Source: Hymenopus coronatus
Lineage: Eukaryota; Arthropoda; Insecta; Mantodea; Hymenopodidae
Length of the DNA stretch: 64,000 bases
Assembly (NCBI GenBank): GCA_030762935.1
Contig: CM060898.1
Location: forward strand, 95,276,781 to 95,340,780
Reading direction: 5' to 3'
Shown here: positions 13,801 to 26,958 of the stretch, in pieces
How positions within the stretch are numbered: the stretch's first letter is position 1
Layout of the letters: every line of letters starts with the position of its first letter
Made by a program: the position numbers and the translations under genes
The notes under the pieces: model-generated
What the model was told of the DNA's origin: nothing
The model's database searches: none
What the model saw: only the letters and a program-made list of their open reading frames with translations

Positions 13801-16800
13801 GAGCCCAATTGTTGCCAAGTGACAACTTGTGTAGAAGAAAGAAGCAACCATTTCTTTTGGGCACTCCTTGCTCTCTTGACCTTGATGGATGTTGATCATC
13901 TGGTAACAATGTAGGGCTGACATTTTGTTTCTGGGTCAAACTGATATATCCATGTTTCTTCACCCTAACAATGTCTGAACATTTTCACAGTTAAATCTTT
14001 ACAGCATTTCTTGGCACCATTCCACCCTATGTGCTTCCCATCTTGGGGCAGTCATCCTGAAATTTTAGTTTACACAAAGGTGTTCATAAAGGACGAATGA
14101 AATGCTCGGAAAAATAATTGCTAATACCAGCTCAGTACCATTGTAGGTTAATCTTGGATCTTCCCTAATAGTTGTTTCCACAGAGTGATGCTTTTCTCAC
14201 TCACTATGTTGTTCTGCACCTCTTCCCCTCATCTTTAAGAGAAGATTGCTGCCTCTCTTGAATTCTCCAAACCAGACGAACATAGTGGCAGATGATTGAG
14301 AATAGTCCCCAAAAGTCCCCCTCAAACACTCATGTGACCGTATTTCATCAAAGCCACATTTGAAGTCATAGAAGGTCATTCACAACAATGCTCTCTCTGA
14401 ATCTCCACTGCACTTGCAAGAATGTTCACTCTTTCCAACTTCAAATCATAAAAGAGGAAAAATGAATGATGCAACAATGCTCTATCTGGTACCCTTGCAT
14501 TACCAATGAGTCAGCTATTCCAATACAGCAACAATGCTTTCCCCAAGGTTGGCCAATATTCCGTGTCTCAATGCTTATTTACTGTCTCTCTTATAAGATA
14601 CCTGTAGGCAGTATTTTACTCCATGGGAACAGCAAGAATTTCATCATTGACATTAACACAGTAATCATATTCTCTATCACTTTCTTTGTATTAGCAAACT
14701 TCGATCGCAGTCTTCTAAGAACTCAAAACACAATGAGCCTTGCATGATTGTGAATTCCTTGAAAATGACATTTTCATGTTTTTTTTTTAGAGGTTTTAGG
14801 TAATTTTTGTGACATTTTGGTACTGGTATATTTAGCATGTATCTATACAAAGTATGGACACACTCCAGTTAAACACTTACTGGTATTATGATATTCCATA
14901 GACCATTAGACACAGAGCACTGCACATGATAACTGCTGCAGGAGTAAATTATTGTTAGGAACTGCTCATGTTCAGGGCTGATTGTGTTTGTATAACACAA
15001 GCTGACTCAGTTTAACAGACAAGTACATAAGTTTTGTTACAACACAGGAGTTAAAACAATCTCTTTATTATATGTAACCAAAGATAGAGTGCTTGTAGAA
15101 ATTGAACAGTACTAGAAACATGGGATTTTCACCAGGATGTGCAGAAATGGGTGACCAGAACTAGTTTTTCAGAAGCTATTAAACACTTTCTTTGCACATG
15201 TAATATTTTAATGATTTCACCAAAAAGACATATTTAACTAGGCAACACAGTGAAAACCTGAGTGGATAAAAGCGGTTATGTAGGGAAAGAGGCCACATCT
15301 TTGTTAATTAAGCCATTTGACATGTAGACAGTTTTCAAATAAAATGTATCTCAGTTGTGCAATTCTTAAAAATTTGGTAACAGAGTTTTATCAGCTATCA
15401 CAAACTGCCTGTAGTGCAGATGATGCAAAATTAGAATATAAATAGTTGAATGTAGATATGTATGTATACGTATGAGGGGGTTTGATAAGTTTGATAAAAA
15501 AAAAACTTGTTTTGTAAATATTCGTCTTATTTCTCCTTTGAGGGATATACACTTAACCCAGTGATACTCCAGCTCTTTCATCCCATTGAAATGATTCTGC
15601 AAAATACTGGTTGACTGCGGCTATGATTTCCTCATTTGATGAAAATTTCTTCCCACCAAGCCAAATTTCAAATTAGGGAAAGGAAGAAATTACTTGGGGT
15701 TACGATGGATGGAGAACCAACTCAAAGCTCAGTTCATACACTTTTGCCATTGTTATCACAGAACAACAATGAAACATAATAAGCTACAGTTATGGTTCTT
15801 ACTTTTTCCAAGTAATCTAAGAGAATTATTCCTTTGGAATCACAAAAAACAGTCACTGTCACCTTACCAGCTAACAAAATGGTCTTGGTCTTCTTCAGTA
15901 CACTACTAATAGTGGTAGGGCAGTTTCAGGTAATACATTTTTTGGAATAAATTTGACAATGATTTTAAGCAGTGAAAGAAGAAAAAAATGATAGTATTCC
16001 AAATACATATAAAAATGGTCAATAATATACTTGCAGTGTACTTATTAAAACTGATGTGTTCAATTCACATGACTTTCTATGCCTATCCTGCAACAAATTA
16101 TTTTTAAGAAACATATTCTTTTGTTTATTTATTTATTTATGTATTTAATGGTGATCGAGATAAATATCTGCAGAAATACTTTTATTTCATATGACCTATA
16201 TTTCCTTGTAGATACAACAGGATTAGGGAAATACAGCAGGCTTAGTGCAATAGATCTTTCAAGAGGTGATTACTGCAAAATTTTGTTCTCGTTTCTTGAC
16301 CAACAGAAAGAAAATCGAATAATTTCTACCTACTTATGATAAGAATAATTATGGGAAAATTGTAATTAATAACAAGAATTCAATGGTTAATCCACAAAAA
16401 AAAAAAAAAGTGTTCATTTCTCTACATATTGACACATTCTACAACAAACTATCCCTATGAAAGCTTTTCTTCTATCTACTTCATGCTAATCAAAATAAGC
16501 CTAGTTCCTTTTAAGTAGAAAGAAAAATAAGGTAATAAACAAGACCAAAGTGATAGTCAAATCTTCTAAGAGCCGGCCGCTAAATGATGATTTTGAAATT
16601 CATTCTCTTTCCAGGAGTAAAACCAAAGAAAAACGAATGATGACTTTGCATTTGAGAAAAATTTAAGTGTTGGAAAATTTACACTAATAACAATTAATAT
16701 CTCGGAAATGGTTAACTACACACACACAAATGTATCTGATATTAATGTTGTACTTTAGTGAGATCTACATTTTTGTGCAGTAGGATTTGTCTATCTTTTA

Positions 16801-19800
16801 TGGTTTACCAGTTATACTAAAGTCATCCAGAATAAAGAGAACCTTGGAGACTATTCCCAGAAAATTCAAATCATACATTTTATGTGTCATGTAAATATCT
16901 TTAATATATGGCATTTTAATCAAAATCATGAGTCATTTTTGAGAAAATCTAAAATTCTAAAAAATTATCCATGTAAAGGGTAGTTTGCGGTGGGGGAATT
17001 ATCCTGGAAATCTTTATCTTGCTTCATTGGGAGATACTGAACGACTTTTATGTTTTTGAGTTATGCTGATCACAAATGCACCTTTTGTGTTTTTTTTTTA
17101 TTTAGTTATTCTTAAAGCATATATTTTCAGTGAAATCTCATGTATCAAATTCTTATGTACATTTCACGTGATATAGAAAGTAAAAATGTATTTGATATAA
17201 ATTGTGTTGTAGCGATATATAATATTTTTCTTTTTTAGTAAGTATTATGTCTACATCTTATGGTTTATTAGTTATGCAAAAATCATCCAGAATGAAGACA
17301 ACTTTATAGGCTATTACCAGAAAATTCAATTCACATTTTATTTGTCACAATAATATCTTGAATGTTAGGCATTTTAATCAAAATTGTTAGAGCCATTTTT
17401 GATAAAATCAACATTTTCGAAACATGTTCCATGTAAAGAGTAATTGGGGATGGGCAGCTTTTCTTGAAAATCTTTATTGCATCTTTGAACTTTAATATCA
17501 ATTTGGTACCAATCCAAAATTTTGTCTTTTGAGCTATGCTGTCTGCAAACTAGGACATATTGAGCTTTTCCTTTTTAATCTGTATTTCTGGTGAAATCTC
17601 AATATTGAATTTTTGGGTTGAATGTAATATTTTCTCTTCCTACTATGTATGTCATGCGAGCAGCTATGTATTACACCTTTTGGCAAATATTATGCATGCT
17701 ATTCTGGATTCAGTGGTTCTACAGAAGTTGTGGAGAAACAAAAGTTTTGTGTTATTAATAGAGCTGCCATTTGATATTTCTCCTTAATATTTGAATGTAG
17801 CTCTGTAGTCGTTCTTACTTCTAAAGATTTGAATCTCCCTGTGACTGTCATTAACAGCTTTCAGTTTCTGCTCAGTACCCATTACACTTATCACTTAAAT
17901 GCAAGTAAACCATACTGACCAACATCAAAAGTAAAATAACTGTGGACCTTTGCATTGAATATTCAAGAAGTTTAACACATGTTATTGTAATACTTAATTA
18001 CTTGGAACGTGTACATTACCTTTATAGGAATTTAGGGTTGGGCAAACAAATATTTCCATTTGTCACAACATTGCCAGCACAAATTTGAGCACCTTATATT
18101 TTTTCCTTCATTCCTTCTTATTAGGTTTTTTTCTCCTCTGCCATTTTGGTTAAGCATAGCCAAGATAAGCAGGGTTTTACTGTATTGCATTTATGATTTA
18201 CTGCATTGCAGGCTTGAATTGTCTAGATTACAAACGTTTATTTATCTGATTGTTTTTTTCACACAAGCCATGTTTAGAATAAGAATTGAAAAGGTAAAGT
18301 TAGACTGAAAAATTTGTCCCATAGCCAGGATTTGAACCATAGATTTCCTGGTCTCGTCCAGTTGCTATAATCACTGAGCTACTCTGGCAACACAATATTA
18401 AATTTCAAACTGATTCACATTTTTCCTGGTGAACTACAAAATTTCAAATTATTTTAAAATGACATTTCTCAATGGCAACTTACAGTGGCATAAGTACTTT
18501 AATCTCAACTGGCAAGTTGCTATGGTAGCTCAGTCATTAGAGCTACATGACAGGAACCAGGAGATCCATGGTTCAAAACCTGGCTAAGGCATTGAATTTT
18601 TCATTCTGATTCTATCTTTCCAACCCTGTCGTCACATGGCTTGTGTGAAAAAATAATTAATTTCCATTGATTGACTTAATAGTTGGTTAAAATGAAACCT
18701 AGGACTTAAAGTACTTAGAAGTCGCCTTTGGGGTATGGAATTTGGGATGTTCTTGTGCTCTACTATAAATCAGGTGGGGAATTTAATGTTGTACCAGCAT
18801 GTTGTCATGGTAGCTCAGTTGGTTAGAGCAACTGGTGGAAACCAGGAGATCCGTGATACATATGCCAATTATGGCATTGAATGTTTAGTTTGATTCTATC
18901 TTTCCTGTTCTTACAAAATTAGGATGAACATTTGCAAAAATGATTGCGAGGATAGCTCAGTGGTTTCATTTGCAACTCTTGTTTCCATAAGCAGATTTAG
19001 GTATGGGGCACATAGCACCCCCTACTCAGATGCTTAAAAAATAAACAAGGAGTTTAATTCGTTCCCACTATAATTACATTCGTTTTGTGTAGATATTATG
19101 GAATATGGAGCCTCTATCACACTACATACACACTTATTATGGGAAAATTGAATTATTGAAACATTCTCAAATTGTCAAAACAAATGAATAGCATTACCAG
19201 AAAGAATGCGAGTAGGACACATTGTCTGCCTCTGGCTAACTGCAGAACTTACTCATATTCATCTCTTGCATTTGCAATAATTGAAATAGATGAATAAGCA
19301 TCATCTATTTCAATGATTGTATAGTGGTGTGCATCACACTTGGTGTTCCAAGTGGGGGGAGGGATTGACTTCCACACAAGTCATGGCAGGTTCAGCCAAG
19401 TTGGTTTTCAAGCGTTTGTTATTGTTAAGATTATAAATAGCTCCATGGCATGAGACAGCTCACAAGGAGCCTTGGCCTACTGCCTGGCCGCTGCATCCCC
19501 CATCTTGGTCCATGACAGACATCATGGATGGGGTGCAGTATTGGAGAGCGAGATGTGGTCAGTGCCTTGAATTCCTCCCAGCCAGTTAATGCGGTCCTCA
19601 TGATCTGGAGCCGCTACTTCTCCATCAAGTAGTTCCTCAATTGACCCCCCCGTCCCCCAGGGACCTCACGAGGCTGAGGTCCAGGTCTCCCAGCGGGGGG
19701 AAAATTCCCACGCTGGTACTGGGAATGGAACCCAGGTCTCCCATTTGGCAAGCAGCTGTGCTACCACTGTGCTAAGGAGCCGATGTATTAAGATTATGGC

Positions 19801-22800
19801 ACCTAATTTTAATTTTTGATTTGCAGTCAGTTCATTGTATTGTTTGCTACGCCTTAGTAACAAAACCAGTGATATACTATTATCCTCATCTATAAAAATG
19901 AGTGACAGATGGGAAAAGACAAAAGAGTTTAAATGCATATTTCCTTACTGTATAAAAAAGAAAACAAACAAACAAAAACGGGCATTGCAGTTGCAGAGAC
20001 AGGAAAAGGGGTTGTGATGATTCTTATGTGCATCCATCCTTACTTGCCGGCAACTATGTCATTGTCAGCACATCCATCAGCAGCATCAGCCTCCATTGGT
20101 TACATGTTGCAGGAACGTGACATAGGTATCGCCATTGGCTACACATTTGACATTGGCTGGTATGATAAAAGTAGACACATCTTATGAGACATCACTAGCA
20201 GAAAATATGAGATGTGGGTTTCTTGAGACGCATCCTGTTTATTTCACATGAATAAAAATTTCCCCTCCAAACAACATTGCCTATAATCACAATATCGTTT
20301 TTGATGCTCTGTTGGAAATATAGATTTTCCTCCGAAATCTTCCAATTTTTAATTTAAAATTTCTCTTTATAGGTAAATTAGTTTTTAATGTAGTTAAATT
20401 TTTTTAGTAAATCAGTTTATAAATTTCGGGTAAATGTTTTATTCAAATGTATTTTAGGAATTGTATTTGATATTCGTAACATTCATGGTTGTTATGCAAG
20501 TACATCATCTGAGGTAGCATAAGGATAACCTGGAATTTTGCAAAAAGTGGCTGATGAGATAAGTGCATATTTGTTCTTCCAAGTTATGTCATCGAATTTC
20601 TTGCAAGCTTGGTAATCCTCACTGATATTTTAGGAATCATGCTGCCTTTATCTCGATCATTAAACCGTTGAAATTGATATATTTTCTGCAGTTAAGTTTA
20701 TCAATATAACAGTTAGCCTACAGGGACATTGTGAAACTAACGCTTATGCATTCAAAAAACTTTTCAATATAGCTGAGACCCTTGCAAATGAAATGTGCAG
20801 ATATCATGGTTCACAGAATCACTGACTGTCAATCTAATAGTTGAATAACACACAGCTGCAAAGAATCAGACAGTTGCAAAAGCTGCTGTCCCACAACTTC
20901 AGTGAAGAAAATATTGAAGATGTTTTGAAGAGTGCTGAAATATATAAAGAGGACCTTATTCTTTAGCTTTGAAGGGAGAGCTCAAATTTGGAAAAGTATC
21001 AGAAAAAATATCATGCCAAAGTTTCAGCAGATGCCTAGAAAACAGTAAAGGCAGTGCCAAATATTAGAACTGTCAACTGTGTACATTTCCTATGGTTACT
21101 AGCACTGCCGAGCAATCTTTCTCCGCCTTGCACCATTTAAACACACATCTTTGGAGCAGAATGACAGATCATCATTTGAATGAACTGGCTTTAATGTATA
21201 TCCATCAAGGCATTGCATCAAAAATGAACATTAACAAAATACTGCATATTTTCAGCAGGAAACAAAAGAAAACTAATGCTATTTTATATGTAATTTTTTG
21301 TGGCTATTTTCATATTAATAATTTGATATTACAATTACAAGTATATTTCTTATAGATATTGTTGTATGTTGTTAATTAATCCAAAATATTAGTAGTTTTG
21401 GCCCACTGGACTGTTGTGCCCCAACCAGAAATATATCCTGAATCCGCCCCTTCATGATTTTAATCCCAGGTTTTGGGGTGGGGTGGTTTAAGTTTACTCC
21501 TTTCTAAACCTTCACCTCTGACTAGCTTATGTGAAATATTCCTAAGGCTGGACTTGCCAGAATCCTATTTAATATAGGATTTCCCATATCTGAGTATGAA
21601 GAATCATGTCATGTATTACAGTCATGGGAAATCAAAAATCTCTATGTCTAAAGTTTGCATTTTTTGAAATGGCACATGTTCATTTGTTTCATTGGTAGGT
21701 CACGTAATCACACTGAGCAATTTACAGTAGCTGCTTGTATGTGTTGTCATATCAAAGAATCCTTTGTTGGATGATCGAGAAGAGGGAAGACGTTTATAGA
21801 GTTGTGGTGGTTATAATTTTTGTTATTTGCTAAGTACTCAAATAAAATGGTGACTCCTACCTGAAGAAAAGGCAGCTTAGAGTTTTATTTAACAATGGCT
21901 GGGGGGAGGGTAGTAGTATTTGTGATTATTGTCCATGAAAATAACAGTTTCAAAGCACTTGCAATGGTGAGGTTCCTTGTGTAACACTTCCAGGTGAGTG
22001 TAACACTTGTAATTCTGAGGTTCCTATTGCTCATGGTAGTCGATGCAATTTGAGATCTGCTTCTGCCATTTCTCATAAGAGTGCAATGCAATCTTTCTCT
22101 AAGCAGAAAAATACAGATTTACTTGTGAGGAAGAATAGAAATGAACAGTTACACCCAGTGAAATCCCAATAAGTTATCACAATGTAGAGCAAAATGCTAA
22201 TTATATTAATTTTGATTATAAAGTAATTTGTTCAGCACATGTTTGGTGACAACTCCAGCGGAGTAATTAAACTGGCCTGTTTAAAACCAAAGTAGAAGCT
22301 TTAGTAGAGAATGTATTTGATTTGAAAAATGTAAGAGATTTTCTTTTATAAATAATTTATGTGTTTCCAAATTATGTTCTATAAGAAACAAACCCAAAAT
22401 TTGATCATCTGAAAGGAAGCAGTTAACATTTTTAGTAATTAAATCTCCAAGAAGAGTGTTACTGTCATATTTATTGAATGTCCTAGCTTGTATGCTTCAT
22501 TAGATAGGATTTTCAGTTTTTTGCAAAATATGGATCTTTTAAAACAGCATAAATATTTTTTGAATTTGATAAAGGGAAATTGTAATCACACTGATTTTAT
22601 TAAGAATGATGCAGGTTTTTTTGACCAATACAAGCAAAATGGATTTTTGTGTGAGAATCTCTCTGAATGAAGAGATTAAAATATTGTATTTTTCTGTATT
22701 GCATCTCCAGACCATGATCTAAAAGGAAGGTATAGGTAAAGTTGTCTGTATTAAACATTTTTTGTCAGCTAAATTTGTTGTTATCTTAATAAACAATTAT

Positions 22801-25800
22801 TTTTCATTTATAATTCATGTGCCTCTATTGTTCATGACATTTTTATTTGTAAACATACATAATTGTTTTAATATAATTGAAAAATTATTTTAAAAGATTT
22901 TGTGTTATGTTCAGGCATTCCAGATGAGCATGGCAAAAGAGCACTTTGCTGGAAGCTTCTGCTTAATTATCTTCCTCACACACGTGGCACATGGAGTGAG
23001 ACCTTGACAAGAAAACGGGAACTCTATAAGCAATTTATAGGTGAGTTTAGCATGGATTTGGAAATATTGGTAGTGCTAAGTCCTAAAATGATTTTTGAGA
23101 GTATGGAGTTATATCAGCATCTGGGAGGTGTTTATTTTTCCTCTAACACTAGAGAAAATGTACATTGGTAGCTGAAAGCTTTCAGTTATTTATCAATTTT
23201 GTTCTTTATTTCAATGCATTGCTATTCCTCTGGTTCAAAACCTTGGCTGCTGAGATATAAAGTTACATTACCATGTTGTAAGAATTCTGAACGCAAAAAA
23301 CAATACTTTTCTATGACAAACACAAGAGGATGCCTCCCTCCTCTTTAGAGGCAGTAGACTCCCCTTCTTTAACCACTCGATTCTGCTCCACTTTGATTAC
23401 CTCTGCCACTGTGCTGTGAGCTGTATTGAGGATTGAAGGCTCATTATGTATTCCTAATTGACAGGGCCAAGTGTTCAAGTATGACACAAGCTAAACTTAT
23501 CTGTTCCTAATTATGAACACATATCCTAACTTGAAACAATTTGCAGGACATATAAGTGCATGTTTGGTTTCACATATAGATTTGAACAGCTATTTAATAA
23601 TAAACAGCATTCTATCAGTCACCAGAATAAAACATATTGAGGACAGCTATATGTGAAAGTTTTTGCTATGGATTAGTATGCTTTTGTACGTAAAATATGA
23701 GTATTTTCTCACATGTTTTTGCTAAAAAAGTTCTTCACTGTTAGCATTAATGTGTGTGATTATGTAACTACTGTGTATCTTCATGCATTCCAGCACATGT
23801 ATGTACATAGGAATTTTGTATGTATGTAAATGTTTGTTATTACTGTAAAGTGTTGTTTCAATTGCTTTCATTATAAATGTACAAGTAATTGTACTTGTAA
23901 GTTTGTGTGCTTTTAACTGTTCTCAGCAGCAGTAATTATGTTTTTGAGAGTTTTAAAAGGATTTAATGTTAATGTGTATGGCCTTATATTCACAGAATGT
24001 TATTTGTTTTCCATAGTAATGCATATCTTTGTGTGCAAAGAATATTTTCAGTACTAACATATGCTATTGTATTTAATTTAAGACAGTATACATTACAGTT
24101 GTATATCAATAGTGACTTTGTTTTGGCATTCATGTTTGAACCCGGGTGATTATTCTCTACTAAGTGAAGTGGATGGAAGTGTTTCACTCCTCTATTTTGC
24201 AAGCTGCTCATGACTGTTCTATGATTACACTAGGTATTAGATGCTGAATTTCTTAAGAATGAAATTCTGACTGGAAATTATCTTTACTGCATATTTTTTC
24301 ATGTCCTGGCATGTCACACTGTCACTGGACCACTAAATACCTGCTTTCATAAGTGGGGTATCATTTTTTGTTTGTTTGTTTGGGATATCTGGTGTTATTA
24401 ACAACAATTGACAATTGACACTTCTATAAAATGATCATCATGATTATTGATTTTATTGGTATCAATATCACCCAGGTGTTTTCCTTATGTATGGCCACCA
24501 AGTGAATCCTTTGTTTATTTTTAATTTCTATACTAAGTATAGTAAGAAGAGGAAGTATCACAACCGTCCCAAAAATTTGAAACCAAGATTTCGCTGGAAA
24601 TACACGTTTTAAGACTTAAATAAAAAAAATTTAAAGAAAAAAGTGTGTGTGTGCATGCGCGTGGACATGCATGTGTGTGGATGCATAGATGTAAAGGGAC
24701 TTTCTGCTCACCTCGTACATTTTATCTGTCATGTATCTTAAAATGTATAGTATTTTAATTAAAATTGTTTATGCTACTTTGAACTTAAAGACCAAGTTTA
24801 GTTTTTAACTTATTTTATTTTAGTTATGTGCGTGCACGCACATGCACACACACACACACACATTTTACTTTTATATGATTAATGTAGTAATCAGACCTAT
24901 TGTTTAACCTCCTTTAGAAACTTCCATAGCTCTGTGTCAATTATTTGAACAAACATGTTGTAATATTTGGTTCCAAAGTCTTGTGCATCAGTGTTGACTA
25001 CTGATTATGTTACAGCATTATGCAATACCCAGTGTTATTGGAAGAAATAAAAGGATTTTCTTATAAAAGCTTTAGATTATTTTTTCTTTATTTAAATTAT
25101 TTCAAGGTGTATACATGTTACTAATTTATTCTCAAGGAGTTCAACGCCATTTAATTGATTATTGTAAAATAATGTGGTAGAAATAGATTACATGCTTCAT
25201 TGTACTTGGTATGGCAGAGAAGTTTGCTTCAGTATTCCTTATCCCACTTGTTAAGCTGGCTGGTCATTGAAAAGCAACTGCAAACATTGCCAAAAGGATG
25301 AGCACAGATACTGGCATTCTTCCAAGCATTATAAGTTTTGTTTTTGGTTTAAGCCTGCTTGCTCCTTGGAATGTGTTTTAAGGTAACTTGTGGTGCACGG
25401 TTAGTCCTTCATTCTGTGGTGAATGTTATATTTCAGTTAAAATTCAGCAAGAGACAAGTACAATGAGCTTAATTTATGGTAAAAATTACTGTATTTTCCA
25501 TACAATTCTGTGTGTGTTCAAGTTTTGGCAATGAATTCAGTAAGTAGCCTACAAAGCAAGAATTTTTCTAAGTTTTCTCTTGAACAGTTGAAAATCAAAG
25601 AACTAGTAGGCCATGGCCAGAATTAAATACTGTTCAGATGATTACTACAAATAAAAGACAATATAAACAAGCCCGCCTCAGTAGTATGGAGGTAGTGTGT
25701 CTGCCTCAGATTCAAGAGGTTACAGGTTGAAATTTTGGTTAGGATGAGTTACCCGTTTATGGTCTTTTTCAAGATTTTTCCTTTCCCTGAGAAAATGAAT

Positions 25801-26925
25801 TCCAAGTAACTTTAAGCTCCATGAACTTTGAGTCATTTGAGCATCATATTGCCGATTTCATTTGTCCAATTATATACATAATATAAAAAGTGATATACAA
25901 TCAAGTATTAAAAAAACAGAAACAACAGGAAAATTTCAGTCAGTGTCTGGAGCAATAGGCCTGTTTACTTGAAAAAAGTGATGAAGTCGGGAAATCATGC
26001 GTGGCTTTGCAACTAGATGGTGCTTGCTGAGGAAAAACAAAAAGTGAAGCAGAATAGATAAATCTTGAATAATTATTTAATTGTATCAGATTCTATGCTG
26101 TGTTCGAATTGGCCTTAAGAGGGCATGAGAAAACAGAGTTGTTATTAAATCCTGGTATTTATAGAGCACTAATTAATTTCAACGCAGAGTTAGATTCTGC
26201 TCTAAAAAGCTGTGTTTAGGAGAACGTTTAGGACAATCTAAAATGAATTGCTTGTTATGCTAAGAGTTTGCCAAGAGAAAATTACCAAAGAGATGTTTAA
26301 GGCAGATCTTCTTTAAATGATAGCAAATAAAACCACAGATGTATCCACTATATTTACTGCTATGTAGTGAAGGGGAAGGTGGTTGAAAGATTCTGGAGAT
26401 TTATCTCACCAGCACACCATGGCGCAAAAACTTTAGCTTCTTGTCTGCTTGAAGAGCTGCACAAGTGTGAGTTGCCCACCTGAGTTGCGTGAGGGTAGCA
26501 TGTCTAGCTCACATTCCAAAGGTCATAAAAAATGAAGTTTTATTTATGGTCGCTCTTTAAATGCTGTGGTTCTCAGCATCCCATTCTATACTGGGCATAA
26601 AAGACCTCTTAATTTTGCTCAGGGGCCTCTCCATTAGGCTTGAGGTTCTTTTACATGCCGTAAATCTATGATATGGGACCCACGGCTTTGCTTCCCTTCC
26701 GAAGGAAGCCATGCTTAGAATTTTTACACCCGAAAAAATCCATCGTCCTCCACCAGATTTGAACCTGCGACCTTGGGTATATGAAGTTAGCATGGTGACC
26801 ATTACACCATGGAGGGTGACGTCGAGTAACTTAAGCTTCATCACCCGAGATCATTTGTGCACCATTTCACTGATTTCATTCATCATCCAATATGACCAAC
26901 CAGGTTAAAGGATGTTAAGCTTAAA

Positions 26926-26958
<33 letters not shown>

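Larger units (their letters stand above)
18990..21452 (+). mobile_element. hAT element remnant with conserved ends
   Basis: The left end reads GCAGATTTAGGTATGGGGCA (18995-19014). The reverse complement of the right end (21405-21452) reads GGCGGATTCAGGATATATTT and then GGTTGGGGCACA. These are matching ends of the GGATTYAGG...GGGGCACA kind seen in hAT elements. The interior holds the C-terminal transposase relic and a SINE E. An 8-bp target duplication was not resolved. Confidence 0.65.
18943..21545 (+). repeat. Repeat A, copy A4, split by a hAT element
   Basis: GAGGATAGCTCAGTGGTT (18949) is the start of an A-type tRNA-like unit. Its sequel (ATTTTAATCCCAGGTTTTGG, then CTAGCTTATGTGAAAT) resumes after 21450. 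The 2.4 kb between them is the hAT element below. Confidence 0.6.
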
